A stretch of DNA of 64,000 bases from Flavobacteriaceae bacterium NBU2977 (GTDB taxonomy: Bacteria; Bacteroidota; Bacteroidia; Flavobacteriales; Flavobacteriaceae), in NCBI GenBank assembly GCA_019931105.1, contig JAIOUW010000001.1:930001-994000 (forward strand), in the 5' to 3' direction. The position numbers and the translations under genes were made by a program. Shown here in pieces: positions 50,342-59,156 of the stretch. Below the pieces are notes generated by a model, which did not search any database, was not told the origin of the DNA, and worked only from the letters and a program-made list of their open reading frames with translations. The first letter of the stretch is position 1, and each line of letters begins with the position of its first letter.

Positions 50342-51694
50342 TTAAATTCCCAAAATCAACTTTGCGATCAAGAAGTAGATAAGAATGCCAAAGATATCAT
50401 TGCTGGTGGTAATAAAGGGTCCTGTGGCAATGGCGGGGTCAATGCCTCTTTTATGAAGAAAGAGCGGGGTAAAAGTGCCTATAAATCCCGCTACGACAAT
50501 TACGGCGATCAACGAAATCGATATGGCCAAAGCGGTCATGAAGCTGCCCTTCCAAATCCACGTGAATAGCAAAAGAAGCGCTGCCAAAATAAGGCCATTC
50601 AAAAGTGCCAACAGCATTTCTTTGATCAAGCGATCGCCAATACTGCCCTTTATATCATCGTTCGCCAACCCTTGCACGATAATCGCACTTGATTGCACGC
50701 CAACATTACCCGCCATGGCGGCAATCAGCGGGGTGAACAGAAAGAGTACCGTGTACTTTCTGAACATTTCTTCAAACCCGCCCATGATAACAGCTGCCGC
50801 GGCCCCTCCGAATAGCCCTAGAATAAGCCAAGGAAGACGAGCTCGGGTAAGGTCCCAAATACTATCATCGGCCTCGACACCTTGTGAAATACCCGCTGCC
50901 ATTTGATAGTCCCTGTCGGCTTCCTCACGAATGACGTCGACGATGTCGTCTATCGTAATTCGGCCGACAAGCCTGCCAATTTCATCGACTACAGGAATTG
51001 CCTCTAAGTCGTACTTGCTCATAATCTTGGCCACCTCTTCAGGCTTCTCGTTCACATTGACCGAATCGACCTTCGGTATATAAACCTCACTGATATGGGT
51101 TTTCGTCGAGGTCGTCAAAAGGTCTTTTAATGAAAGTCTCCCTTTCAGCCTATCATCATTGTCCACTACATAAATGGAATGAACCCTTGTAACATCTTCG
51201 GCCTGGACACGCATTTCTTTCACGCATTTAAGAACATCCCAATTTTCGTTGACCTTGACCAACTCTTTGGCCATAAGTCCGCCTGCGGAGTTCTCATCGT
51301 AACGTAAAAGATCAACAATATCCTTGGCGTGTTCCTTATCCTCGATTTCCGAGATAACCTCTTGAACGATTTCCTTGGGCAACTCGGCGACAATGTCTGC
51401 TGCATCATCCGTGTCCAATTCTGCAAGTTCCCCGGCAATCTCCTTGGAGGACAAGTTGGCCAAGATGGCTTCACGAACATCTTCATCGACCTCGGTAAGC
51501 ACGTCGGAAGTCTTGTCACTATCGAGTAACTTTATCAGATAGGTCGCCTTTTCGGTATTCAGCTCATCGATAATCTCGGCGACATCGGCAAAATGCACCT
51601 CATCCATGAGCGTCACCAAACTGGCGTCGCTCTGGTTTTCGATCAGCTGTTCGATTTCAGCCAAAAGCTCGTCTGTGAGTTTAAAGGGTGTCAT
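50342..51694 (-). CDS. mgtE: Magnesium transporter MgtE
   Basis: 450 residues: N-terminal superhelical N domain (about 1-130), two CBS domains (about 135-255: [23 protein letters not shown] and [22 protein letters not shown]), and five C-terminal membrane helices (about 285-450: [44 protein letters not shown]). The N and CBS domains close the pore at high Mg2+. Its start overlaps the end of rsmA by 14 nt, a common neighbour pair in Bacteroidota. Inner membrane. Confidence 0.95.
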   Translation of the reverse strand: MTPFKLTDELLAEIEQLIENQSDASLVTLMDEVHFADVAEIIDELNTEKATYLIKLLDSDKTSDVLTEVDEDVREAILANLSSKEIAGELAELDTDDAADIVAELPKEIVQEVISEIEDKEHAKDIVDLLRYDENSAGGLMAKELVKVNENWDVLKCVKEMRVQAEDVTRVHSIYVVDNDDRLKGRLSLKDLLTTSTKTHISEVYIPKVDSVNVNEKPEEVAKIMSKYDLEAIPVVDEIGRLVGRITIDDIVDVIREEADRDYQMAAGISQGVEADDSIWDLTRARLPWLILGLFGGAAAAVIMGGFEEMFRKYTVLFLFTPLIAAMAGNVGVQSSAIIVQGLANDDIKGSIGDRLIKEMLLALLNGLILAALLLLFTWIWKGSFMTALAISISLIAVIVVAGFIGTFTPLFLHKRGIDPAIATGPFITTSNDIFGILIYFLIAKLILGI

Positions 51695-52556
51695 TTGCTA
51701 TTTTCTTCGCAAGGTCGATAAAATCTGACACTGGCAATTGTTCTGGGCGAAGGGCAAAGATAGCATCTTCTTTGAGATTTTGTGATAGCCCGAATGTTTT
51801 TAGGCTGTTGCGAAGGGTCTTTCGGCGTTGGTTGAACGCGGTTTTGACAACTTTGAAGAACAGGTTTTCGTCACAGTGCAATGTAAAATTTTCCTTTCTG
51901 ACCAAATGGATAACACCCGATTCCACTTTAGGGGGAGGATCAAAAACGGTAGGCGGTACAGTGAACAAATACTCGGCATCGTAAAATGTTTGGACCAAAA
52001 CCGAAAGAATGCCGTAAGTCTTGTTTCCCGATGCGGCGCAGATGCGTTGGGCCACTTCTTTTTGGAACATACCTGAAAATTCGGGTATCCGGCCTTTGAA
52101 TTCCAACATCTTAAAAACGATCTGGGTAGAGATATTATAGGGAAAGTTGCCGGTAATGGCGAATTGGGCATTACCAAAAAGCGTTTTCAAGTCATATTTT
52201 AGAAAGTCGGCTTCAACGATCTTAAAACTGCCATTCGACTTTACGGCTTCAGGATGTTCCAGCAGAAAATTGTTTTCGAGGTAAGCAACGGACTCGGAGT
52301 CGAGATCCATGGCCACAAGGTCAATGTTTCTCTGCAATAGGTATTTGGTCAAGACACCCGTGCCCGGGCCGATTTCGATGACGCTCTTAAAGTCTTTTAA
52401 CGAAAGGGTTTCAGAGATCTGTCGTGCAATTGACTCATCTTTCAAAAAGTGCTGGCCAAGGTGTTTTTTGGCCCTTACGGGTTGCTTTGCCCACTTTTCA
52501 GAACCCTCACTTGAAAAATTGCCGCTGGCTCGTTTTCGTTTTTTTGCCATACCCAA
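51681..52556 (-). CDS. rsmA: 16S rRNA (adenine1518-N6/adenine1519-N6)-dimethyltransferase
   Basis: 291 residues; either Met1 or Met3 (52550) may start it. KsgA family: [16 protein letters not shown], the SAM motif [16 protein letters not shown], and the target-adenine motif TGNFPYNIS (NLPY type). The C terminus (about 215-290) is the small helical domain. It methylates two adjacent adenines in helix 45 of 16S rRNA. A lysine-rich N-terminal extension of ~30 residues precedes the core. It is co-directional with mgtE and overlaps it. Confidence 0.96.
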   Translation of the reverse strand: MGMAKKRKRASGNFSSEGSEKWAKQPVRAKKHLGQHFLKDESIARQISETLSLKDFKSVIEIGPGTGVLTKYLLQRNIDLVAMDLDSESVAYLENNFLLEHPEAVKSNGSFKIVEADFLKYDLKTLFGNAQFAITGNFPYNISTQIVFKMLEFKGRIPEFSGMFQKEVAQRICAASGNKTYGILSVLVQTFYDAEYLFTVPPTVFDPPPKVESGVIHLVRKENFTLHCDENLFFKVVKTAFNQRRKTLRNSLKTFGLSQNLKEDAIFALRPEQLPVSDFIDLAKKIANDTL

Positions 52557-52558
52557 AG

Positions 52559-52867
52559 TTAAAGGTGTTTAGCAACATACAACCAAGCTTTTTTACCCGA
52601 TTTTAATCCGACCCTAATTCTTTTATAAAAATCTCCCTCATAGTCATCCGCATTCGCCAAATCGGTTTCGGTAACCTCATATACCATTCCTGATATACGA
52701 TGCGACGAATCTTTGGTCTTCAAAAGAGCCGGGTAGATTCCGTATGCCTTATTTGGTGATAGGACAAACCCCGTTACCTCATCAGGACAACCCGATAAGG
52801 TTTTTTGAAAAAGTACATTTTGCACGTCATGTTCCTGTAGCGTACCGTAAGAGAAAAGGTACTCCAT
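52559..52867 (-). CDS. Gamma-glutamylcyclotransferase-like (AIG2/GGCT) protein
   Basis: 102 residues, single GGCT domain. The substrate-binding motif YLFSYGTL is at residues 3-10, and the catalytic Glu is in [11 protein letters not shown] near the C terminus. Related small proteins split gamma-glutamyl-amines to 5-oxoproline. The end is close to the rsmA start (2 nt), and its own start abuts the DUF4286 stop with no gap, so rsmA, GGCT and DUF4286 are likely one transcript. Substrate not assigned. Confidence 0.87.
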   Translation of the reverse strand: MEYLFSYGTLQEHDVQNVLFQKTLSGCPDEVTGFVLSPNKAYGIYPALLKTKDSSHRISGMVYEVTETDLANADDYEGDFYKRIRVGLKSGKKAWLYVAKHL

Positions 52868-53179
52868 TTAATGCTCGCTAATGATTTCAAGTTCTGTACG
52901 GAACGAAACAAATTTACCAGCGAAAAGACGTTGCGCATCTTCACGAAGTCTTGGTGCATCTTCACTATAATATTTGCCCAAGGTTTCCTTGTCTACCGTG
53001 GTGAACTGTACCGAATAGGTTATTCCGCCCATTTCTTCCTCAACCAGTACTTTACTCATTTTTGCACCGAGAAATTTTCCCGTTGCCAAAACATCGGGTA
53101 TATGGATTTCTTGCATCCATTTCAGCCATTCATCATGGACTGATTCCTCTATGTTGGTAGTTACGTTGTATATGTACAT
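52868..53179 (-). CDS. DUF4286 family protein
   Basis: 103 residues, ferredoxin-like dimeric alpha/beta-barrel family: MYIYNVTTNIEESVHDEWLKWMQEIHIPDV-type opening and GGITYSVQFTTVDKE in the middle. Proteins of this group are small cytoplasmic dimers of unknown role in Bacteroidota. It lies directly upstream of the GGCT gene on the same strand. Confidence 0.83.
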   Translation of the reverse strand: MYIYNVTTNIEESVHDEWLKWMQEIHIPDVLATGKFLGAKMSKVLVEEEMGGITYSVQFTTVDKETLGKYYSEDAPRLREDAQRLFAGKFVSFRTELEIISEH

Positions 53180-53280
53180 TTTTAAGGTTTAAATTCAATT
53201 TCGAACTCAAATGCAAACAACAGGTTCAAATACGATTTTAGAATCCATTTTTGAATTTGTTCTTGAACTTGGGTCTGTCT

Positions 53281-55068
53281 TTAATTAATGGAATCTCCCC
53301 TGAGTATCCTGAAATTCTTACGCGCTTGTGGAAAATAATAACTATCCTGATAATTATAGATTATTTTTTCATAATGCGTTTTGGCCTTTTCGGGTTCGCC
53401 CAACACCTTGCGATAAAGTTCGGCCATGGCAAAATGGGCATCGTCGGCCAAAATGCCGTTACCGTAGAATTCCGTTATTTTTTGATAATTGAACAGGGCG
53501 GCCTCATAGTCCTTAGTACTTTCCAGCAGTTCGCCCTGCTTCAACAAGGTCTCGTCCTCGATTTTTTCGCCCTTGTGATTCTGCAAAATAACCTCTAGCT
53601 CATCGATGGCTTCCTTTGTTTTATTTTGGTAGGCCAATAAGTCTGCACGGGCGTATTTTTTTAAGGCCGTCTGTGTGGAATCTTCCAACGAATTGTCAGA
53701 AATCAATAGGCTCAATTGCATGGCGTCGTTGGCGATCAATTGAGAGGTCGAACTTCTCAATACTTTCAACTGGGTCAACGCCCAATCGAAGTCGCCTTTG
53801 TAAAAACTGGTCTGCGCCACTTTATAGCGCGCATTCTGGCCAAGTACATCATTTTTCAATTTTTTCTGTATCTGTGAAAAATAGATCAATGCCTCATTGA
53901 ATTTTTTATCGTATACCAAGATGTCGCCCAAGGCCATTTTAATATAGGCCAACCCTCTTTGGTTTAAGGGCAGTTCCATACTATTCTTCAAAATCTCTAT
54001 TGCGGGTTCGGGCGTATCTTTTTTAAAGGTCAAAAAATTGGCATAGGCCACTTGCAATTGCAATGTACGGCTCTTGTACCCATGGATCTGGACCAAATCT
54101 TCATACTTTTTCTCTATTTTGTCCAGAGAAGCCGCATCGAAATCCATCAAGTCGATATCGATCAAATTCAATTGGGCGTTGAGCTTGGCAACCTCATCTT
54201 TGCCATTTTCAACGATGAATTCATAGATTTCGGTCGCCGCCAGCACCTCGTTCTCTTTTAAGGCCAAATCGGCCAGCCCTTCCAGCCTTTGAACAGAATT
54301 GCCATCTGTACGTTTGAAAATGGCCTTTTCTTGTCGAAATGCACTTTCATATTGCTTCTGTTGCACAAAAAGCCAACTGAGAATGTCGTTCCATAATATG
54401 TTCGGGTTCCGCTGTGCGTTCTGCAGTAAAATACGTTTTAGCTTGACATTGTTCTCGTTTTCAGGGTCTGACGAAATAAAATCATCGATACTTCTGAGAA
54501 TATTCGATTTTGAGACTTTGCCATCTACGATAAGTTTTAGGTATGCCTCGTACATTCTTGAGATATCGCCCTGTTCACCATAAATTCTGGCAATCTGATA
54601 ATTATAATCCAACTCCGGATTTAATTCCATAGAACGCTTAAAGGCTTTTAGCGCATAATCGAGAAGGGCATATTTTTGAAATTTAAAGCCAAGCCCGTAA
54701 CCAAAATTCGGATTCTCTTCAATTTTGGAAAGTGCCTTATCATAAAATTCATTGGCCTTACCTGGGGTATCCTGTAAAGTATAATTATACCCCAGTTCAA
54801 CGAGCAACGTCGGATATGGATTACCTGTCCGTATTCTATCCATTAAGAAATTCTCGGCGTCCAAATAGCGCTCCAATTGTTGATAGCAGGCAACCAGCCC
54901 CTCGGCATAATCGGTACGCCTTGGGTCTTTTTCGACCAATTTTTCATAGAAGACGGCAGCCTTTTCAAACTCACCATCATTGAAATATTGTTTTGCCAAG
55001 AAATCATCTTGGGCCAAAGTGGACGATAGAAGTACGAGGTACGAAATAAAAAGTACAATGAACCGCAT
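53281..55068 (-). CDS. Secreted tetratricopeptide-repeat protein
   Basis: 595 residues with an N-terminal signal peptide (MRFIVLFISYLVLLSSTLAQ) and many helical TPR/Sel1-type repeats along the whole chain (for example FNDGEFEKAAVFYEKLVEKDP, YQQLERYLDAENFL, FDWALTQLKVLRSSTSQL, KDYEAALFNYQKITEFYGN). Such periplasmic TPR scaffolds are common in flavobacteria and usually serve cell-envelope assembly. Function not assigned. It lies 46 nt downstream of serS on the same strand. Confidence 0.82.
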   Translation of the reverse strand: MRFIVLFISYLVLLSSTLAQDDFLAKQYFNDGEFEKAAVFYEKLVEKDPRRTDYAEGLVACYQQLERYLDAENFLMDRIRTGNPYPTLLVELGYNYTLQDTPGKANEFYDKALSKIEENPNFGYGLGFKFQKYALLDYALKAFKRSMELNPELDYNYQIARIYGEQGDISRMYEAYLKLIVDGKVSKSNILRSIDDFISSDPENENNVKLKRILLQNAQRNPNILWNDILSWLFVQQKQYESAFRQEKAIFKRTDGNSVQRLEGLADLALKENEVLAATEIYEFIVENGKDEVAKLNAQLNLIDIDLMDFDAASLDKIEKKYEDLVQIHGYKSRTLQLQVAYANFLTFKKDTPEPAIEILKNSMELPLNQRGLAYIKMALGDILVYDKKFNEALIYFSQIQKKLKNDVLGQNARYKVAQTSFYKGDFDWALTQLKVLRSSTSQLIANDAMQLSLLISDNSLEDSTQTALKKYARADLLAYQNKTKEAIDELEVILQNHKGEKIEDETLLKQGELLESTKDYEAALFNYQKITEFYGNGILADDAHFAMAELYRKVLGEPEKAKTHYEKIIYNYQDSYYFPQARKNFRILRGDSIN

Positions 55069-55114
55069 TGTCCAAAGATAACGTAGAATAGAAGATTTTG
55101 GTGTTAAGGTGGTC

Positions 55115-56386
55115 TTAATCGATCACATCGAATCCGCAATAGGGCACCAAAACCTTTGGAATCTTTATACCGTCGGCCGTCTGGTAATTTTCCAAAATGC
55201 CCGCCAATACTCTTGGAAGTGCCAAAGAGCTACCATTGAGCGTATGGGCCAATTGGCTTTTTCCATTTTTGTCTTTGTAGCGCAATTTTAAGCGATTGGC
55301 CTGATAGGTCTCGAAATTGGAAACCGAGCTTATTTCCAACCAACGGTCCTGAGCGGTGGAAAAAACTTCGAAGTCATAGGTCAAGGCCGAGGTAAAACCG
55401 AGGTCGCCCCCGCAAAGTCTTAGAATTCTATAGGGAAGTTCAAGTTCGCGGAGTATGTTTTTCACATGTTCAACCATACCGTCAAGGGCCTTATATGAGT
55501 TTGACGGATGTTCGACACGAACGATCTCGACCTTGTCGAACTGGTGCAGACGGTTGAGTCCGCGTACATGGGCCCCATAACTTCCGGCCTCGCGTCGAAA
55601 GCAAGGTGTGTAACCGGTATAACAGATCGGAAAATCTTTTTCGTTCAAAATTTCGTCGCGCAACAAATTGGTGACGGGTACTTCGGCCGTCGGAATCAGA
55701 TAGAGATTGTCTTCGCCGATATGGTACATTTGGCCTTCCTTATCGGGCAACTGCCCGGTACCAAAGCCTGAAGCTTCGTTCACCAAATGCGGTACCTGCA
55801 TCTCGGTATATCCGGCCTCAGTATTCCTATCCAAAAAATAAGCGATCAGGGCGCGCTGTAAACGTGCACCTTTGCCCTTGTAGACAGGAAAACCCGCCCC
55901 GGTAATTTTTACACCCAGTTCAAAATCGATAAGATCAAATTTTTTGGCCAGTTCCCAATGTGGCAGTGCATCGGTATTCAAGGTAGGTATGTCGCCTTCC
56001 CTAAAAACCTCCTCATTGTCTTCTTCCGTGTTTCCCGATGGCACAAGTTCGTGGGGCACATTCGGTATTTGGTACAACACATTTTGCAGGTCTTCGGCCG
56101 TGGTGTTCAACGTTTCCCCCAATTGCTTCGATTCTTCCTTTAGGGCACCCGTTTTTTCCTTTAAAATGTTCGCTTCGTCTTTTTTTCCGCTTTTGAACAA
56201 TCCGCCTATTTCTTTTGACAATTTGTTGCTTTCCGCTAAAACGGTATCAAGACGTGCCTGGGTCGAACGCCTTTTTTCATCAAGCCTCAATACATTGTCC
56301 AACAATGGGGCCGCATCAATGTTCCGCTTTCCCAGCGCCTTGATGATTTCATCCTTATTATCACGAATGACCTGTAACTGTAACAT
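55115..56386 (-). CDS. serS: Serine--tRNA ligase
   Basis: 423 residues. N-terminal antiparallel coiled coil (about 25-105) binding the tRNA-Ser long arm, then the class II catalytic core: motif 1 near KITGAGFPVYKGKGARL, motif 2 FRREAGSYGAHVRGLNRLHQF, motif 3 NGSSLALPRVLAGILENYQ. It charges tRNA-Ser, and tRNA-Sec if present. Full length with no odd features. ATG at 56386. Confidence 0.97.
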   Translation of the reverse strand: MLQLQVIRDNKDEIIKALGKRNIDAAPLLDNVLRLDEKRRSTQARLDTVLAESNKLSKEIGGLFKSGKKDEANILKEKTGALKEESKQLGETLNTTAEDLQNVLYQIPNVPHELVPSGNTEEDNEEVFREGDIPTLNTDALPHWELAKKFDLIDFELGVKITGAGFPVYKGKGARLQRALIAYFLDRNTEAGYTEMQVPHLVNEASGFGTGQLPDKEGQMYHIGEDNLYLIPTAEVPVTNLLRDEILNEKDFPICYTGYTPCFRREAGSYGAHVRGLNRLHQFDKVEIVRVEHPSNSYKALDGMVEHVKNILRELELPYRILRLCGGDLGFTSALTYDFEVFSTAQDRWLEISSVSNFETYQANRLKLRYKDKNGKSQLAHTLNGSSLALPRVLAGILENYQTADGIKIPKVLVPYCGFDVID

Positions 56387-56472
56387 TGGTATTTGTTATA
56401 TGAAGGGCAAATTTAAGGTAATCCGATGATTTAAGGCTTATATTTATCCTTCACGTAGACAAAAAACCTCTT

Positions 56473-56853
56473 ATGATCTTTGAACATTTTGCACTCAACG
56501 TAATGAATGTTGACCAAGTCGTTGCATGGTACATCGAAAATCTGGGACTAAAAGTTGCGGTCCGAGAAAATGAACCTCCTTTCATGACATTTTTGGCCGA
56601 TTCTTCCGATCGCGTTATCATGGAATTATACCACAGGCCCGATGAGTCTATAACGGATTTTGCAAACCAACACCCGCTCACATTTCATGTGGCCTTTATT
56701 TCTGAAAATGCACAAGAAGATAGGGTTCGCTTAGAAAAACAAGGTGCTTCGTTTTTTGAGGAAGTCAAAAAAGAGGACGGCAGCCATTTGGTGATGCTTC
56801 GAGATCCCTGGGGCATGCCCTTGCAATTATGTCAACGAACGGTCAAGTTTTGA
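56473..56853 (+). CDS. VOC-family (glyoxalase fold) protein
   Basis: 126 residues. FEHFALNVMNVDQVVAWYIENLGLKV carries the first metal-binding His, LTFHVAFIS the second, and DPWGMPLQLCQR the terminal segment. Two beta-alpha-beta-beta-beta units form one monomer of the fold. Substrate unknown. It is the only plus-strand gene between 44.4 and 59 kb; a -7-like TATATTTA at 56439-56446 precedes it. Confidence 0.85.
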   Translation: MIFEHFALNVMNVDQVVAWYIENLGLKVAVRENEPPFMTFLADSSDRVIMELYHRPDESITDFANQHPLTFHVAFISENAQEDRVRLEKQGASFFEEVKKEDGSHLVMLRDPWGMPLQLCQRTVKF

Positions 56854-56857
56854 GTCG

Positions 56858-58177
56858 CTAATCCAATTTTGAGGGTAAAATCCATTCATTATGGCGAACA
56901 TAACTCCAGGGGGTATTGGCCAAATCGACTTCTGGATCGATAAATTGTTCATAGGGCCTGCCATTGATACTTATCTTTGATTTTACATGAACCGCTATAT
57001 TCTTGCCCTTTTCGGCATAATCTTTTTTTAACTTTTGGGCGAACTGCCAAATAAAATCAGGATAGGCCTGAAGTCTGCGCTTTTGCTTTTTTGTGACATA
57101 GGCATCTAGGTCGATATTGTAGGTTTCGCCGGTTTCGGAATCCGTGACCGTGAACTCGGTCACACCGCTTCTACTTCTCAACATCATTCGCCAGCTCAAA
57201 CGATGGCCCTCTTCCGTCCATAATACATCGTCTTCAATAAAATGGTGCCTTATCGGTAATATGAACTGGATCAGAAAATAGCTCGCGCCCAACAAGATCG
57301 CCATGTTCTTATAGGGCGGAATCTTAACCTCGTTCGATATATAGGCTTCTTTCTTCTTCAAGAAAATCTTTCTTATGGTTTCGGGTTCAAAAAAGAACAC
57401 CGTAAAGGCCAAGGAGAGATACGGGAATATACCTATTTGAAAGACTATCGAATTGAACAAATGAAAAAAGATAGAAGTGATGAAGGCGATTTTACGGGTC
57501 GGCTTCCAAAGGAGTGCGGGAACGATCAGAAGATCAAAGAGAATACCAAATGTACCGATTATCTTGTGTACCCAAGTTTCCTGCAAAAGCGGCCCTATCA
57601 GAGGGTAATCGGCCTTGTTCAACATCAGGATCTCTATGATACCGAAGTCGAGCCAGTCGCCATACAGCTTTGCTATCGATGCGAATGTATATACGATGAA
57701 CAACTGAAGTACGATGATCCATTTGACGTAACTGAACATATAGTTTCGCTTCAACCTAGGTAGCTTTTTCGCATCGCTGGAATATGCCCGGTGGGCAGGA
57801 AAAAAACACATGAACAACGAAATCAAGATCAAGAGATAATAATGGTTGTTGTACGATGATTTCTGCATAAGGTATACACCTGTCCATAGTACGGTAAAGG
57901 CGATAATGCTGAAACGATATTTATAGCCAAAAGCAATGCAGATACCCAAAGTACCCATTACGAAAAAATAGAAATACATACCCCAACCGGGTAGCGGCTG
58001 TAACCATTCAAAACCGATAAAGGTAAAGGTAAATTCGGGCTCTACCAGTGTACGCCTTATCCATCCGGTCATTATCGCACCATAGCATTCAAGTGCGACG
58101 AGTACTCCGAAGAACATTCTAAAAATCAATAGGGGAGCGTTGTCGATCTTGGTAAAAAGCAACTGTCTCAACATCAC
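56858..58177 (-). CDS. HTTM-domain membrane protein, vitamin K-dependent carboxylase-like
   Basis: 439 residues. The N-terminal ~300 residues have about eight helices of the horizontally-transferred transmembrane (HTTM) domain, homologous to the membrane part of gamma-glutamyl carboxylase (FRMFFGVLVALECYGAI, WTGVYLMQKSSYNNHYYLLILISLFMCFFPAHRAYS, VYTFASIAKLYGDWL). The Lys in SIAKLYGDWL corresponds to the active-site lysine region of human GGCX. The C-terminal ~110 residues are soluble. Bacterial members are of unknown activity. Its start overlaps the end of ribF by 4 nt. Confidence 0.82.
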   Translation of the reverse strand: MMLRQLLFTKIDNAPLLIFRMFFGVLVALECYGAIMTGWIRRTLVEPEFTFTFIGFEWLQPLPGWGMYFYFFVMGTLGICIAFGYKYRFSIIAFTVLWTGVYLMQKSSYNNHYYLLILISLFMCFFPAHRAYSSDAKKLPRLKRNYMFSYVKWIIVLQLFIVYTFASIAKLYGDWLDFGIIEILMLNKADYPLIGPLLQETWVHKIIGTFGILFDLLIVPALLWKPTRKIAFITSIFFHLFNSIVFQIGIFPYLSLAFTVFFFEPETIRKIFLKKKEAYISNEVKIPPYKNMAILLGASYFLIQFILPIRHHFIEDDVLWTEEGHRLSWRMMLRSRSGVTEFTVTDSETGETYNIDLDAYVTKKQKRRLQAYPDFIWQFAQKLKKDYAEKGKNIAVHVKSKISINGRPYEQFIDPEVDLANTPWSYVRHNEWILPSKLD

Positions 58178-59103
58178 TTTGAGATTAAAGCGATTGCGTT
58201 TTCTTTGTCTTTCATCAACTGTTGACGTAGTGCTTCGACCGATTCGAATTTAGTTTCGTTTCTGAGGCGATGCAAAACATTGACCTGAATTTCTTGCCCG
58301 TAAAGATCTGCCTCGAAATCGAAAAAATTGACCTCTATGCTTCTTTGTTCATCATCTGCGACAGTGGGGTTGAAACCGATGTTCATCATACCGTGAACCC
58401 GTTTTCCGTTCAAAAGTGCTTCAACAGCATATACCCCGTTCTTGGGTATCAACTTATAGGTCTCGGGAATATGTAAATTAGCCGTTGGAAAACCTATCTG
58501 TCTGCCGAGCCCCCTGCCCTTGATAATCGTTCCGGTCAGCATATAGGCATATCCCAAATATTGATTGGCGACCAAAACATCACCATTTTCCAAGGCTTTT
58601 CTAATTTTTGTGGAACTAACCGAAACATCGTCGATTTCTTGGGCCGATATTTCCTCCACTTCAAAACCCAAAGTGCTGCCAAAAGCCCTTAGGTCGTTAA
58701 TGTTCGCGGTTCTATTTCTACCAAACCGGTGGTCGTAGCCAATGATGATTTTCTTCATACCCAGCTTGTTTACCAGATTATCGCGAACAAATTGGGTCGC
58801 CGTCAATCTTGAAAATTCTATGGTAAACGGGTGGACTATAAGGCAATCGATACCCAACTGGCCCAGAATATTGGCTTTTTCGTTTATAGTGTTCAGTAGT
58901 TTGATATCAGAATCTTTTTGCAACACCATTCGTGGGTGGGGAAAAAAGGTAAGAACTGTGGATTTCAACCCAAGTGCTGCAGCACTCTTGGTCAAACGGC
59001 GCAAAATTTCACGGTGCCCAACATGTACTCCGTCAAATGTGCCTATAGTGAGCACGGTGGAATGCTGTTCGTCGAATTTGGTTATGCTTTGGACTGTTAG
59101 CAC
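58174..59103 (-). CDS. ribF: Bifunctional riboflavin kinase/FMN adenylyltransferase
   Basis: 309 residues. N-terminal FAD synthetase with the nucleotidyltransferase motif GTFDGVHVGHREIL and IIGYDHRFGRNR; C-terminal riboflavin kinase with GRQIGFPTANLHIPE and KNGVYAV, and EVNFFDFEADLYGQEI. It makes FMN and FAD, needed by the flavoprotein at 12187 and others. Full length. Translationally coupled to the HTTM protein gene downstream. Confidence 0.96.
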   Translation of the reverse strand: MLTVQSITKFDEQHSTVLTIGTFDGVHVGHREILRRLTKSAAALGLKSTVLTFFPHPRMVLQKDSDIKLLNTINEKANILGQLGIDCLIVHPFTIEFSRLTATQFVRDNLVNKLGMKKIIIGYDHRFGRNRTANINDLRAFGSTLGFEVEEISAQEIDDVSVSSTKIRKALENGDVLVANQYLGYAYMLTGTIIKGRGLGRQIGFPTANLHIPETYKLIPKNGVYAVEALLNGKRVHGMMNIGFNPTVADDEQRSIEVNFFDFEADLYGQEIQVNVLHRLRNETKFESVEALRQQLMKDKENAIALISK

Positions 59104-59127
59104 GTAATCAGGATAATAAAAAAGGGT

Positions 59128-59135
59128 TATATTTG
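59128..59135 (+). promoter_or_regulatory. -7 box of metalloprotease gene
   Basis: TATATTTG at 59128-59135 matches TAnnTTTG, 21 nt before the ATG at 59157; no convincing -33 TTTG is seen. Confidence 0.4.
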
Positions 59136-59156
59136 ATTCTGGCTAAAAACCCCTTA

